Origin: Umezawaea sp049997955
GTDB taxonomy: Bacteria > Actinomycetota > Actinomycetes > Mycobacteriales > Pseudonocardiaceae
Direction: 5' to 3'
Assembly: GCA_049997955.1 (NCBI GenBank)
Contig: JAEBDY010000012.1
Location: 124,001 to 188,000, forward strand
DNA: 64,000 nucleotides
Every line of letters starts with the position of its first letter. Within the stretch, counting starts at the first letter, position 1. The notes below the pieces were generated by a model, which had not been told where the DNA came from, searched no databases, and saw only the letters and a program-made list of their open reading frames with translations. The position numbers and the translations under genes were made by a program. Positions 7,553-15,870 of the stretch are shown here, in pieces.

Positions 7553-8581
7553 TCAGAGATCGCGGGCGAGGGTGGTGAGCGTCTCGGCGGCGGGCTGTTC
7601 GCGCACGCGCCGGTAGCCGGTTCCGGCCCAGAGGTTGACGTGCTCGGGATCGCCCACGGCGGCGGCCCGGCGCATCGGACCGGTGAGGTGGTGCACCGCG
7701 GGGTAGCCGGACGGCGCGTGGTCGTGGTGGGCGGCGGTGAACCGGTTCGGCAGGGCGCGGGCGGGCCGTCCGGTGAAGGAGCGGGTGACGATGGTGTCGC
7801 CGCGGTCCCCGCCGAGCAGCGCCGTGCGGTGCGCGGCCGACGTGCCCGCCTCCGGCGCGAGCAGCAGCGCGGTCCCGACCATGACCGCCATGGCGCAGCA
7901 CGTGATCATCGCCGCCACCTCGGTGGGGTCGACGACGCCGCCCGCGGCGATCTTGGGCAGGCCCACCGCGTGGTCGACCTCGGCCAGGAGTTCGCGCAGC
8001 GGCGTCCCGGGAGGGATCCGGTCGGGGGTCAGGGTGCCGGAGTGGCCGCCCGCGGCCGACCCCTGCACGACGAGCGCGTCGACGCCGGTGTCGACGGCCC
8101 GCAACGCCTCGTCGGCCGACGTCACCGTCTGCACGAGGAGGCTGCCCGCGCGGTGCAGCGCCGACACCACGCCCGCGTCCGGCAGGCCGAAGGTGAACGA
8201 GACGATCGGCACGGGGTGCGCCAGCAGCACGTCGACCTTGTCGCGCCAGTGGTCGTCGTCCTCGACGGGCTCCGGCGGGACCGCGACACCGAAGCGCGCG
8301 GCATCACCGCGGACGGCGTCGCGGTAGCGGCGGTAGGCGGCGGCCTCGACCCGGACCGGGTTCGGGGCGAACAGGTTCACCCCGAACGTGCCGGTGGCCG
8401 ACCGCACGGCCGCGATCTGCTCGTCGAGCAGCGCCGGGGTCCGGTAGCCGCCCGCCAGGAAGCCGATCGACCCGGCGCGTGCCGCCGCGACGACCAGTGC
8501 GGGCGTCGTCGGACCGCCCGCCATGGGCGCGGCCACGACCGGCAGCCGCACGCCGAGCCCGTCCAGGATGGTGGTGCTCAA
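7553..8581 (-). CDS. Nitronate monooxygenase-like FMN protein
   Basis: The product is 342 residues from TTG at 8581; AGAGGAGG ends about 6 bases upstream and there is no better in-frame start. The TIM-barrel FMN pattern includes PVVAAPMAGG at the N-terminus, VNLFAPNP, the catalytic-loop motif VQGSAAGGHSG (about residues 178-188), and the phosphate-binding AAGGVVDP and MVGTALLLAPEAG. Family members oxidise alkyl nitronates with O2. The gene diverges from a LysR gene across 106 bases, is followed 12 bases later by the NTF2-like gene, and is probably the LysR target. Confidence 0.88.
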   Translation of the reverse strand: MSTTILDGLGVRLPVVAAPMAGGPTTPALVVAAARAGSIGFLAGGYRTPALLDEQIAAVRSATGTFGVNLFAPNPVRVEAAAYRRYRDAVRGDAARFGVAVPPEPVEDDDHWRDKVDVLLAHPVPIVSFTFGLPDAGVVSALHRAGSLLVQTVTSADEALRAVDTGVDALVVQGSAAGGHSGTLTPDRIPPGTPLRELLAEVDHAVGLPKIAAGGVVDPTEVAAMITCCAMAVMVGTALLLAPEAGTSAAHRTALLGGDRGDTIVTRSFTGRPARALPNRFTAAHHDHAPSGYPAVHHLTGPMRRAAAVGDPEHVNLWAGTGYRRVREQPAAETLTTLARDL

Positions 8582-8687
8582 GGGTTTCCTCCTCTGCGCG
8601 TCGCCGCGTCCGACTGTCCCAGGACGATGGTGGGGTCGCCGCGCCGTCCGGGGAATGCCTGTCGCGGTGGATCTACACTCACGGTTC

Positions 8688-9545
8688 ATGGACGTCGAGC
8701 TGCGCCACCTGAGGGCGTTCGTGGCCGTGGCGCAGCAGTTGTCGTTCACCCGCGCCGCCGAGCAGATGCTGATCACCCAGCCCGCGTTGACGCGCACGGT
8801 CAAGCAGTTGGAGGCGGCGCTGGAGGTCGGCCTGCTCGACCGCGACTCCCGCCACGTCTCGCTGACCCCCGTCGGCGCGGAGTTCCTCGAACGGGCCCAG
8901 CAGGCGCTGCTCGCCGTGGACCAGGCGCTGGCCTCGACCCGCGAGCAGGTGACCCTGCGGATGGGGTTCAGCTGGCTGCTGCCCGACCCCTGGGCCCAGC
9001 GGACCCTGGCCCGCTACGAGCGGGTCACCGGCAGCCGGGTCACCCTGATCCGGGTGGACGACCCGCTCGTCGCCGTCGCGCAGGGCCGCATCGACGTCGC
9101 GGTGGTGCGCGGGGTGGTGGGCAGCGGCTCACCCGCACGGGTCGTGCACCTGTTCGACGAGGTGCGCGTCGCCGTCTGCTCGGCGGACTCCGAACTCGCC
9201 GACGCGGACCACGTGCGCTGGGACGAGATCGCCAGGTGGCCCCTGGTGGTCAACACCGTCAGCGGCACGACCGGACCGTGGTCGTGGAGCGACGACGACC
9301 GGCCGACGGACGTCGTCGAGACCCACAACTTCGACGAGTGGCTGGAATCGGTCGCGGCGAACAGGGGCATCGGGGTGGTGCCCGAGGTCGCGATGCGCCG
9401 CAACATCCACCCCGCGGTGCGCTTCATCCCCCTCACCGGCGCACCCTCCAGCCCGGTTTCACTCGCGTTCCTGCCGGACCACCTGTCGCGGCTGGTGCGC
9501 CGGTTCGTCGAGGCCGCCGTCGAGTCCGCCCGCGTGACCGGCTGA
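8688..9545 (+). CDS. LysR-family transcriptional regulator
   Basis: The product is 285 residues. MDVELRHLRAFVAVAQQLSFTRAAEQMLITQPALTRTVKQLE is the standard LysR winged HTH (about residues 1-60), and the rest is the periplasmic-binding-like effector domain. ATG at 8688 is preceded by TACACT (8674-8679), 8 bases from the start, so a leaderless transcript is likely. The gene diverges from the nitronate monooxygenase-like gene and converges on the SDR gene, with only 15 bases between stops. The effector is unknown. Confidence 0.9.
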   Translation: MDVELRHLRAFVAVAQQLSFTRAAEQMLITQPALTRTVKQLEAALEVGLLDRDSRHVSLTPVGAEFLERAQQALLAVDQALASTREQVTLRMGFSWLLPDPWAQRTLARYERVTGSRVTLIRVDDPLVAVAQGRIDVAVVRGVVGSGSPARVVHLFDEVRVAVCSADSELADADHVRWDEIARWPLVVNTVSGTTGPWSWSDDDRPTDVVETHNFDEWLESVAANRGIGVVPEVAMRRNIHPAVRFIPLTGAPSSPVSLAFLPDHLSRLVRRFVEAAVESARVTG

Positions 9546-9560
9546 ACCCTGGTCGCCGGA

Positions 9561-10265
9561 TCAGTGGCCCGCGCTCTGGCCGCCGTCGACGTTGAGCACC
9601 TCGCCGGTGACGAACGGCGCGTTCTCCAGGTACAGCACACCGTCGACGACGTCGCTGATGGCGCCCAGGCGCCCCACCGGGTGCAGCGCGGCCAGGGCGT
9701 CGTGCGTCTCCGGCGCGTGCATCGGCGTCCGGATGGTGCCCGGCGAGATGGCGTTGACCCGCACGCCCTGCTTGGCGAGTTCGATGGCCAGCGACTTGGT
9801 CGCGGACTGGAGACCGCCCTTGGTGAGCGAGGCGAGCACCGACGGGACGCTGCTGTTCGCGTGGTCGACCAGGCTGGTGGTGACCTGGACTACGTGCCCG
9901 CCCCCGCCCTGCCGCAGCATCTGCGCGACGGCGAGTTGGGTGGTGGTGAAGAAGGCGGTGACGTTCACGCCGATGGCGGTCCGGTAGTCGTCGGCCGTGT
10001 AGTCGGTGAACGGCTTGGCGATGAAGACGCCCGCGTTGTTGACGAGGGTGTCCACCCTGCCGAACTTCCGCACGGCGGTGTCGATGACGGCCTCGGCGAC
10101 GGCGGGATCCGAGATGTCACCGGCGACGGTGGTGTGGTCGGGCTCGTCGGACGGGGAGATCGAGCGCGAGTTGGCGACGACCGCGTAGCCCAGTTTCCGG
10201 TACGCCTCGACGAGCGCGGCGCCGATGCCCTGTGAAGCGCCGGTGATGACGGCGACCTTCGTCAT
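9561..10265 (-). CDS. SDR-family protein lacking the catalytic Tyr
   Basis: The product is 234 residues from ATG 10265, with GGAGAA 6 bases upstream. The cofactor motif is VITGASQGIGAAL (about residues 6-18), the NNAG motif is at about 85, the catalytic-site Ser is in QVTTSLVD, and SPGTIRTPMH and GEVLNVDGG close the fold. Where the family normally has Y-x-x-x-K the sequence reads ASLTK, so Ala replaces the catalytic Tyr while Lys remains. A group of bacterial SDRs shares this LASLTKGG pattern, so this is probably a subfamily trait and not a recent loss. Chemistry is therefore uncertain: it may use another residue, or bind without classical reduction. Confidence 0.85.
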   Translation of the reverse strand: MTKVAVITGASQGIGAALVEAYRKLGYAVVANSRSISPSDEPDHTTVAGDISDPAVAEAVIDTAVRKFGRVDTLVNNAGVFIAKPFTDYTADDYRTAIGVNVTAFFTTTQLAVAQMLRQGGGGHVVQVTTSLVDHANSSVPSVLASLTKGGLQSATKSLAIELAKQGVRVNAISPGTIRTPMHAPETHDALAALHPVGRLGAISDVVDGVLYLENAPFVTGEVLNVDGGQSAGH

Positions 10266-10586
10266 GGTGGTTCTCCGTTCGCGGACTGGCTGATCAGCGG
10301 TTCTTCCGCCACCACGAAAGCTAGTGGTGGCCGGGAACGGGTGAAATGCTGCTCCGGTCGATCCATGCCTCGCGGTAATCGATGGGGAAGCTTCGGTGGT
10401 CGGGACAGGCGAGGCAAGTCGGAAACCGGCATTGCACTCGATCGTGTCGAACAATGACGCCAATGCCGCGAAATCGTGTGGATTCACCTGGAATTCTCGT
10501 TCTTGGGTCACCCGTGCAGCTTATCGACCACCGGTATTCCGCCGAGTTCTAATTTCCCGGTAATTCCGACGGGAAAAGGGAGCACG
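10266..10586. promoter_or_regulatory. Divergent intergenic region with 8-bp inverted repeat
   Basis: This 321-base gap separates the SDR from the GON-domain gene. GCCACCAC (10308-10315) and GTGGTGGC (10324-10331) form an inverted repeat about 43 bases upstream of the SDR start, a plausible operator. The part from 10440 to 10586 is notably lower in GC and must carry the promoter of the secreted protein. A short open frame on the minus strand here has codon use unlike its neighbours and was not accepted as a gene. Confidence 0.5.
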
Positions 10587-11300
10587 ATGATCCGAAAAAT
10601 CGTCCTGGTGGCCGCCGTCCTGGCTTTGTCGGTCACCGCCGCGCCGTCCGCCACGGCGCAAGCACCCGCCTTCCCGCCCGCCGACTGCGCGGCGGTCCGC
10701 GCCGTGCTGCCGATCGCGGGCGACGGCAACTACCTGCTGAACACCGGCACCCACCTCGTGCCGGTGTACTGCCACGACATGGCGGGCACACCCCGCGAGT
10801 ACGTCTCCCTCGGCGCCGCCAACTTCTCGCAGTACACCGCGGGCGGTGCGGCGCCGGGCACGAACGTGCGCACCACGTTCACCCGCGTGCGCCTGGACCC
10901 GGCCACCCTGACCGTCGACATCAACGACCTGACGTTCGCCACCTCCACCGGATCGCTCGTCGAACGCGGCCTCGTCGTCACCTCCATGCCCCTCGGCGTC
11001 GCCATGTCCTGCGACTCCTCGCCGAGCGGGGTCGGTCGACTGGACTTCGGCGGCACGGCGTTCACCCTGGCCGGGACCTTCCAGGTGGGTGGGTTCAGCG
11101 CCTCGGGCAGCGCGACCGTCAGCCCCGACAACCGGGCCGCGGACCTGGCGGGCGGCGGCTACTGCGGGTGGATCACCCCGGCCCCGTACATCTACAACCC
11201 GGTCAACCCCGGCGGACCCGACTTCCACCTGCCGCTCGCGTGCGGCCCGTACACCCTGATCGACCTCCTGCTGAACAGGGCCTGCGTGACACTGCCCTGA
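10587..11300 (+). CDS. Secreted GON-domain protein
   Basis: The product is 237 residues. The signal peptide is MIRKIVLVAAVLALSVTAAP, with cleavage likely after ATA at about residue 24. The whole mature part follows the GON-domain pattern first described at the C-terminus of ADAMTS9/20-type metalloproteases: an early DC, GDGNYLL, VYCHDM, EYVSLGAANFSQY, TTFTRVRLDPATLTVDINDLTFAT, a central SCDSSPSGVGRLDFGGTAF and a late GGGYCGWI. Six cysteines in the mature chain probably form disulphides. In animals GON accompanies a protease; here it is the only domain, so the bacterial role is open. GGGAG lies upstream of ATG 10587, and a strong terminator follows. Confidence 0.8.
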   Translation: MIRKIVLVAAVLALSVTAAPSATAQAPAFPPADCAAVRAVLPIAGDGNYLLNTGTHLVPVYCHDMAGTPREYVSLGAANFSQYTAGGAAPGTNVRTTFTRVRLDPATLTVDINDLTFATSTGSLVERGLVVTSMPLGVAMSCDSSPSGVGRLDFGGTAFTLAGTFQVGGFSASGSATVSPDNRAADLAGGGYCGWITPAPYIYNPVNPGGPDFHLPLACGPYTLIDLLLNRACVTLP

Positions 11301-11308
11301 CCCCGTCG

Positions 11309-11350
11309 GCACCGGCCGCCACCGGCAGTCCGAACGGTGGCGGCCGGTGC
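11309..11350 (+). terminator. 16-bp hairpin terminator after GON gene
   Basis: Positions 11309-11324 and 11335-11350 are perfect reverse complements (GCACCGGCCGCC... arm) with a 10-base loop, starting 9 bases after the stop codon. There is no U-tract, as is usual in high-GC actinomycetes. Confidence 0.8.
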
Positions 11351-11505
11351 GTGGAGGTCTCCAACCGACCTGGAACATCGCTGTCCTGTTGTCCCGCCGA
11401 GTGCTGCGTATCGTGGTCGACGAGGAACGAGACCGATCCGCACGAGCGGGTCCTGCGTGCGGCCTTCGGGCACCGGCTCGTCGTCCTCGTCGTCGAAGGG
11501 ATGGC

Positions 11506-13695
11506 ATGGGGCAGATTTCCGAGCGCATCGAGAAGATCCTGCTCCGGCGGGCGGAACAGCTCCCCCGCGTCCGCGCGGAGCTCGCGCGGTGGCGGACGAT
11601 CTCCACGGGCATCACGTGGCTGCTGGAGGAGAACGCGATCTCGGACGAGCGGCTCTCGGCCCTGCCCGCCGAGGTGGCGCGGGTGGTGGACGCGCTGTCG
11701 GCCGCGGAGTCCCGGTTCGCCAGGGCGCAGGTCTGCGTGGGCGTGAGCGGTCGTGCCAGGGTCGGGAAGAGCACCCTGCTGCAAACCGTGTCGGGGCTGA
11801 CCGAGGAGCAGATCCCCACCGGGCCGGACGTGCCGGTCACCGCCGTGCGGAGCCGGATCGTCCACTCGCCGCACCGCAGGGCCGTCCTCAGCGCCCACAC
11901 GGCCACGTCCTTCCTGGCCGAGGTGATCGCGCCGTACCACCGCGAGCTGGGCATCATCGGAGTGCCCGCGACGCTGGCGCAGTTCCGCGACTGGGACTAC
12001 CCGCGGCCGTCCGCCGACGCCGTCGACCAGCACAGCTCGGTCGGCCTGCACGAACGCGTCCGCCGCATGCAGGCCGCGCTCGACTCCTACGCGGGCCTGC
12101 TCACCGGGCGGGACTTCGAGGTGGACGTCGACCACCTGCGGCCCTACGTGGCCTACCCGACCAACGACGAGGAGAACGCCGGGGTGGTGGACCGGCGGTA
12201 CCTCGCGGTGCGCGAGGCCCGGATCGAATGCCCGTTCCCGAACCAGGAGGTGGACCGGTTGACCCTGGTCGACCTGCCGGGGCTGGGGGAGTTGGCGGCG
12301 GGCGCGGAGAACCGGCACGTCGCGGACCTGCGGCACGGGATCGACGTGGTGCTGCTGGTCACGGCGGCCAGTTCGGACAGCACCTACTTCGGCACCGCCG
12401 ACCAGAAGGCGCTCAAGCTGCTCGACGTCGCCCGCGGGGATGTCCGCAGCCCCAAGGACTTCGTGCGGATCGTGCTCAACACCGGCAAGGAGCCCGAGCG
12501 GGTGGGGGTGCTGCGCGACCGCATCCTCGCCGACGTCAACGCGGGCGTCGACGGGCAGTACTACGAGGTGCTGGAAGCCGATCTCAAGGACCGGCGCGAC
12601 GTCGAGGAGTCGGTGCTGCTGCCGCTGCTGTCGGACCTCGCGGGGACGCTCGGCCGGATGGACGACGACGTGCTCGCCGCGGCGCTCGACCGGGTCGGGT
12701 CCACCGCGGAGGAGGCGGGCAAGGCGCTGGCCGCGCTGGAGGGCGGCTCCCACGACCTCTCGCACAGCGCGGACGAGCTGCTCGCGAAGGGCTCGAAGGA
12801 GCTGCGCGAGCAGGTGTCCTTCGCGTTGCGGGGCCGCGTCTCCGCGCTCCAGGCGCAAGCGCGCGACGGCGGCGACGACAACGACGCCTACGTCGACGCG
12901 GTGACGGACATCTTCAACGGCATCCGCGCCTGGATCGACGACGGCTTCGGGCTCGGCGTCGACACCTGGCGGTCGAGGGCGCTGCTCGAAGTCGGCGCGG
13001 AGGGCAACGCCAGCCCGTTCATCGCCGAGGAGATGAGCCGCCTGCGGGTCGAGATCAGCAAGCGGTTCGGCAGGCTCGACACCTACTTCGACGCGCTGCT
13101 GCGGCAGACGTGGCACCAGGTCGCCGACGCGTTCACCGACGTGCTGCGGCCGCTGCTCGGCGAGACCGGGGGCGAGGAAGCCCTGCGGTCGTTGAAGACC
13201 CTGCTCGACGAGGCGTCCTGCCCGACGCTCGGCGACGCGGTCACGGACCTGCTGGACACCCGGCTGGAGTACCGGACGCACCTGCACCCGCGGGTGCGCG
13301 CGGCCCTGGACGGCTTCAACCTGGAGGGCGTCGACCCCATCACCGGCGACCCCATGACCAGGCTGGTCGTCGGCGTCGACCGCGAGGACGTGGACGTGCT
13401 GGAGTCGCGGCTGGCCGAACTCACCGAGCAGGCCGCCTACGAGACGATGCTCGCGCTGCAGCGCGAGTCCGTGATGCCCGCGCTGGTGCTGCACGCGGCG
13501 GTCGAGCAGTTCGAGGACGAGCTGATCCGGTCCGGCCGGTCGAAGCTGGAGTTCGCCCGGCTCGCCCGCACCCACCGCGACCGCCTGTGGCCCGCCGAGA
13601 CCACCCGGATCGAGGGCGCCCGCTCCCGCGCGGCGCGCGTCGACCAGCTGATCGAGTCGATCTCCGGCGCGTTGGCCGGTAGGAGGAACCCGTAG
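11506..13695 (+). CDS. Dynamin-like large GTPase
   Basis: The product is 729 residues from ATG 11506. A helical N-terminus (1-75) precedes the P-loop GRARVGKST (about residues 81-89). The G3-type motif VDLPGLGE has its Asp near residue 256, and LNTGKE (about 324) stands where an N/TKxD motif would be. About 400 residues of alpha-helical stalk follow with many charged heptads, as in dynamin/GBP/YjdA-type proteins. No transmembrane segment is seen, so membrane contact would need the helical tip or a partner; the third gene of the cassette has a C-terminal anchor. The next gene starts 2 bases after the stop, after an AGGAGG site. Role unknown; membrane remodelling or a defence-type GTPase system are both possible. 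Confidence 0.75.
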   Translation: MGQISERIEKILLRRAEQLPRVRAELARWRTISTGITWLLEENAISDERLSALPAEVARVVDALSAAESRFARAQVCVGVSGRARVGKSTLLQTVSGLTEEQIPTGPDVPVTAVRSRIVHSPHRRAVLSAHTATSFLAEVIAPYHRELGIIGVPATLAQFRDWDYPRPSADAVDQHSSVGLHERVRRMQAALDSYAGLLTGRDFEVDVDHLRPYVAYPTNDEENAGVVDRRYLAVREARIECPFPNQEVDRLTLVDLPGLGELAAGAENRHVADLRHGIDVVLLVTAASSDSTYFGTADQKALKLLDVARGDVRSPKDFVRIVLNTGKEPERVGVLRDRILADVNAGVDGQYYEVLEADLKDRRDVEESVLLPLLSDLAGTLGRMDDDVLAAALDRVGSTAEEAGKALAALEGGSHDLSHSADELLAKGSKELREQVSFALRGRVSALQAQARDGGDDNDAYVDAVTDIFNGIRAWIDDGFGLGVDTWRSRALLEVGAEGNASPFIAEEMSRLRVEISKRFGRLDTYFDALLRQTWHQVADAFTDVLRPLLGETGGEEALRSLKTLLDEASCPTLGDAVTDLLDTRLEYRTHLHPRVRAALDGFNLEGVDPITGDPMTRLVVGVDREDVDVLESRLAELTEQAAYETMLALQRESVMPALVLHAAVEQFEDELIRSGRSKLEFARLARTHRDRLWPAETTRIEGARSRAARVDQLIESISGALAGRRNP

Positions 13696-13697
13696 TC

Positions 13698-14954
13698 GTG
13701 GAACCCACCCAAGTCCTGTTCGAGATCGGTCTGCTGGGGCCCTCGCGGGTCGGCAAGACCTCCCTGGTCAGCTCCCTCTTCCGCGACGGCCAGCGGTTGC
13801 TGAAGACGTCCGGCGTCACCATCCGGGCGAACGACCGGGCCACCGAGGTCAAGATGCGGCAGCAGGCGAGGGCGCTGGACAGCCTCGTCCAGTCCCGCCG
13901 CTTCACGCCGGGCGCGCTGGCCGCCAACCACACGACGGTCTCGTTCGACCTGCTGCTCGACCCCCGGCCGACCGAGGACGCCTCGTCGGAGACCGGCATC
14001 GCCCTGCGCATGCTGGACTTCCCCGGCGGGTGGCTCGACCCCGCGAACCGCTCGACCACGCACGAGGACGCGTGGGGCGAGGTGGAGGGGTTCATCGTCC
14101 GCAGCTCGGTGCTGATCGTCCCGGTCGACGCGACCGTGCTGATGGAGGCGGTCACCGACCGGCAGCGGGGCGCGGTGCCCCTGGTGCTGGACACCTACGA
14201 CGTCGGCCAGGTCGCCCGCAAGTGGGCGCGGAGCCGGGCCGAGAAGCCGGACTCGCCCGCACTGGTGCTGTTCGTGCCGGTCAAGTGCGAGTCGTACTTC
14301 GCCGACAACGGCGGCCGCCACGACCGCGCGGACGAGCTGTTCGACCGCTTCCGCTCGGTCTACGGCGACGTGCTCGACGCGATCGCGGGCGAGGCGGAGC
14401 GCACGGAGATGCTCTACGTCCCGGTGGACACCCTCGGCTGCGTCGAGCGCATGTCGGGCACGTGGGTGCCGGACGAGGACACCGACCTCCGCTTCGAGGG
14501 TCGTTTCCTGGTGCGGTCCAAGCCCGTGCTGTCGATCCACGGCGTGGAGGACGTGCTCATCGCGTTGTGCAAGACCCTGCTGGCCGCCCGGAAGATCGCC
14601 GAGGAGCACCGCAGCCTGACCACGGCGGAAAGCGCGCACGTCGCCCGCGACCGGGCCGAGCGCGACCGGGGCCTGGTGGGGAACGTCTTCCGCGCGGTCG
14701 ACAGGCTGGCGACCGACGCCTACGGCCAGGACCGGGTTCTCGACTTCGTCGACCGCCGGACGTCCGTGCTCCGCGGGTTCGGGCTCCGCAGGTTCGGCGA
14801 GTACACCAGCGAGGTCCGCTCGGCCGAGCGGCTCGACAGCGCGCACCAGCGGGCGCTGGAGCAACTGCGCGTGCTCAACGCGGTGGTGGACGACTTCTCC
14901 GGCCGCGCCTACTCCAGCCGGGTGCGGAGCCTGCAAGCGGCCAGGACGCCCTGA
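13698..14954 (+). CDS. P-loop GTPase, second component of cassette
   Basis: The product is 418 residues from GTG 13698, with AGGAGG 11 bases upstream. The P-loop GPSRVGKTS is at about residues 14-22, a switch-II-like LDFPGGW at about 111, then VLIVPVDATVL, and VLFVPVKCE at the place of the NKxD motif. It most resembles TRAFAC-type GTPases that accompany other NTPases in bacterial conflict-type operons (double-GTPase families), but I cannot verify the family. The C-terminal third is helical and basic. The gene is sandwiched between the dynamin-like gene and a tail-anchored protein, with a 1-base overlap with the latter (TGATG), so the three are surely coexpressed. Confidence 0.7.
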   Translation: MEPTQVLFEIGLLGPSRVGKTSLVSSLFRDGQRLLKTSGVTIRANDRATEVKMRQQARALDSLVQSRRFTPGALAANHTTVSFDLLLDPRPTEDASSETGIALRMLDFPGGWLDPANRSTTHEDAWGEVEGFIVRSSVLIVPVDATVLMEAVTDRQRGAVPLVLDTYDVGQVARKWARSRAEKPDSPALVLFVPVKCESYFADNGGRHDRADELFDRFRSVYGDVLDAIAGEAERTEMLYVPVDTLGCVERMSGTWVPDEDTDLRFEGRFLVRSKPVLSIHGVEDVLIALCKTLLAARKIAEEHRSLTTAESAHVARDRAERDRGLVGNVFRAVDRLATDAYGQDRVLDFVDRRTSVLRGFGLRRFGEYTSEVRSAERLDSAHQRALEQLRVLNAVVDDFSGRAYSSRVRSLQAARTP

Positions 14955-15817
14955 TGCGCGTCCACGTCATGACCCGTGGCGGGGGCATGCGCCAGGAGTA
15001 CGCGTTCCTGGGTGAGGCGCCGCGGGAGAACTGGTGGCAGCGGTACGAAGCGGTCACGAACTTCCAGTTCCCGTCGCTGCTGGTCGAGTCCGACCACGTC
15101 GGGTGGCGGCTCTACCTGGCCCCGATCACGATGGCCATGGTCGGTCCCGGTGGCACCGCGATCGGCCTGGTGCTGGTGCTGGAGGGCGTGCACGGCGACC
15201 CCGACGACGACGTGGACCGGGTGCCCGCGCTGGTCGACCTCTGGCTGGACCCCGAGCGGGGGTCGGGCGAGGTGAGCCGGTCGTTCTCCGCCGCGTTCCC
15301 GCAGGACTCCCGGACGATGACGCGGTGGCGGACCGGTGCGGGCGACGAGACGGGGCAGCTGGTGAGCAGCGGTTTCCGCGTCGCCGTGCGGGCGCTGCCC
15401 GTGCAGGCGCTGCCCGCGCTGCCGGGCACCGCGACGTCCGACCGCTGGGCGGGCACGGTGGACGGGGAGGTGAGCCGCGCCGCCTTCGTCCGCCGGGTCG
15501 GCGAGCTGCTGCGCGGCGCCGAGGGGCGTGCGGTGGTGGCCAACTACTGCCTGGAACCGGACGTCCACGACGGCTTGGCGGGCTACCCGGTGCTGGGTGA
15601 ACCCGCCACCGAACCGTTGGCGCTGCTGGTGCAGCGCTCCGACCAGAGCCTCGGCGACGTCCCCGTCGCACTCCCGGAGCACCGGGGAAAAGCCTCGTCC
15701 CGACTGCCGGAACCGGAACCGATCGCGGTCGGACCGTCGGGAGTCGGGACGAGGATCGTGGTGCCGGTGCTCCTGATAGGACTGTTGTTGATCTTCGGCC
15801 TGCTGGCGGTCATCTGA
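14954..15817 (+). CDS. Tail-anchored protein of GTPase cassette, unknown family
   Basis: The product is 287 residues; its ATG overlaps the upstream stop by one base. I recognise no domain. The body (1-235) is mixed alpha/beta with YAFLGEAPRENWWQRYEAV near the start and two predicted long beta-rich stretches. About residues 236-262 are a Pro/Gly/Ser-rich linker, and the last 20 residues (IVVPVLLIGLLLIFGLLAVI) form one hydrophobic helix with no residues after it: a C-terminal tail anchor facing the cytoplasm. It could fix the GTPases at the membrane. That is inference from layout. Confidence 0.65.
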   Translation: MRVHVMTRGGGMRQEYAFLGEAPRENWWQRYEAVTNFQFPSLLVESDHVGWRLYLAPITMAMVGPGGTAIGLVLVLEGVHGDPDDDVDRVPALVDLWLDPERGSGEVSRSFSAAFPQDSRTMTRWRTGAGDETGQLVSSGFRVAVRALPVQALPALPGTATSDRWAGTVDGEVSRAAFVRRVGELLRGAEGRAVVANYCLEPDVHDGLAGYPVLGEPATEPLALLVQRSDQSLGDVPVALPEHRGKASSRLPEPEPIAVGPSGVGTRIVVPVLLIGLLLIFGLLAVI

Positions 15818-15870
15818 GCTGGGAGCCGCGGGCCCTGTTCAGCTTCGCCCCGACCTGGTCGCGCGCCAGG

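Noticed and set aside
10266..10511. An N-terminal extension of the SDR frame (MTQEREFQVNPHDF...) or a separate small gene
   Set aside because: Codon use has low GC at third positions, the SDR cofactor motif follows ATG 10265 at the usual distance, and a good ribosome site precedes that ATG.
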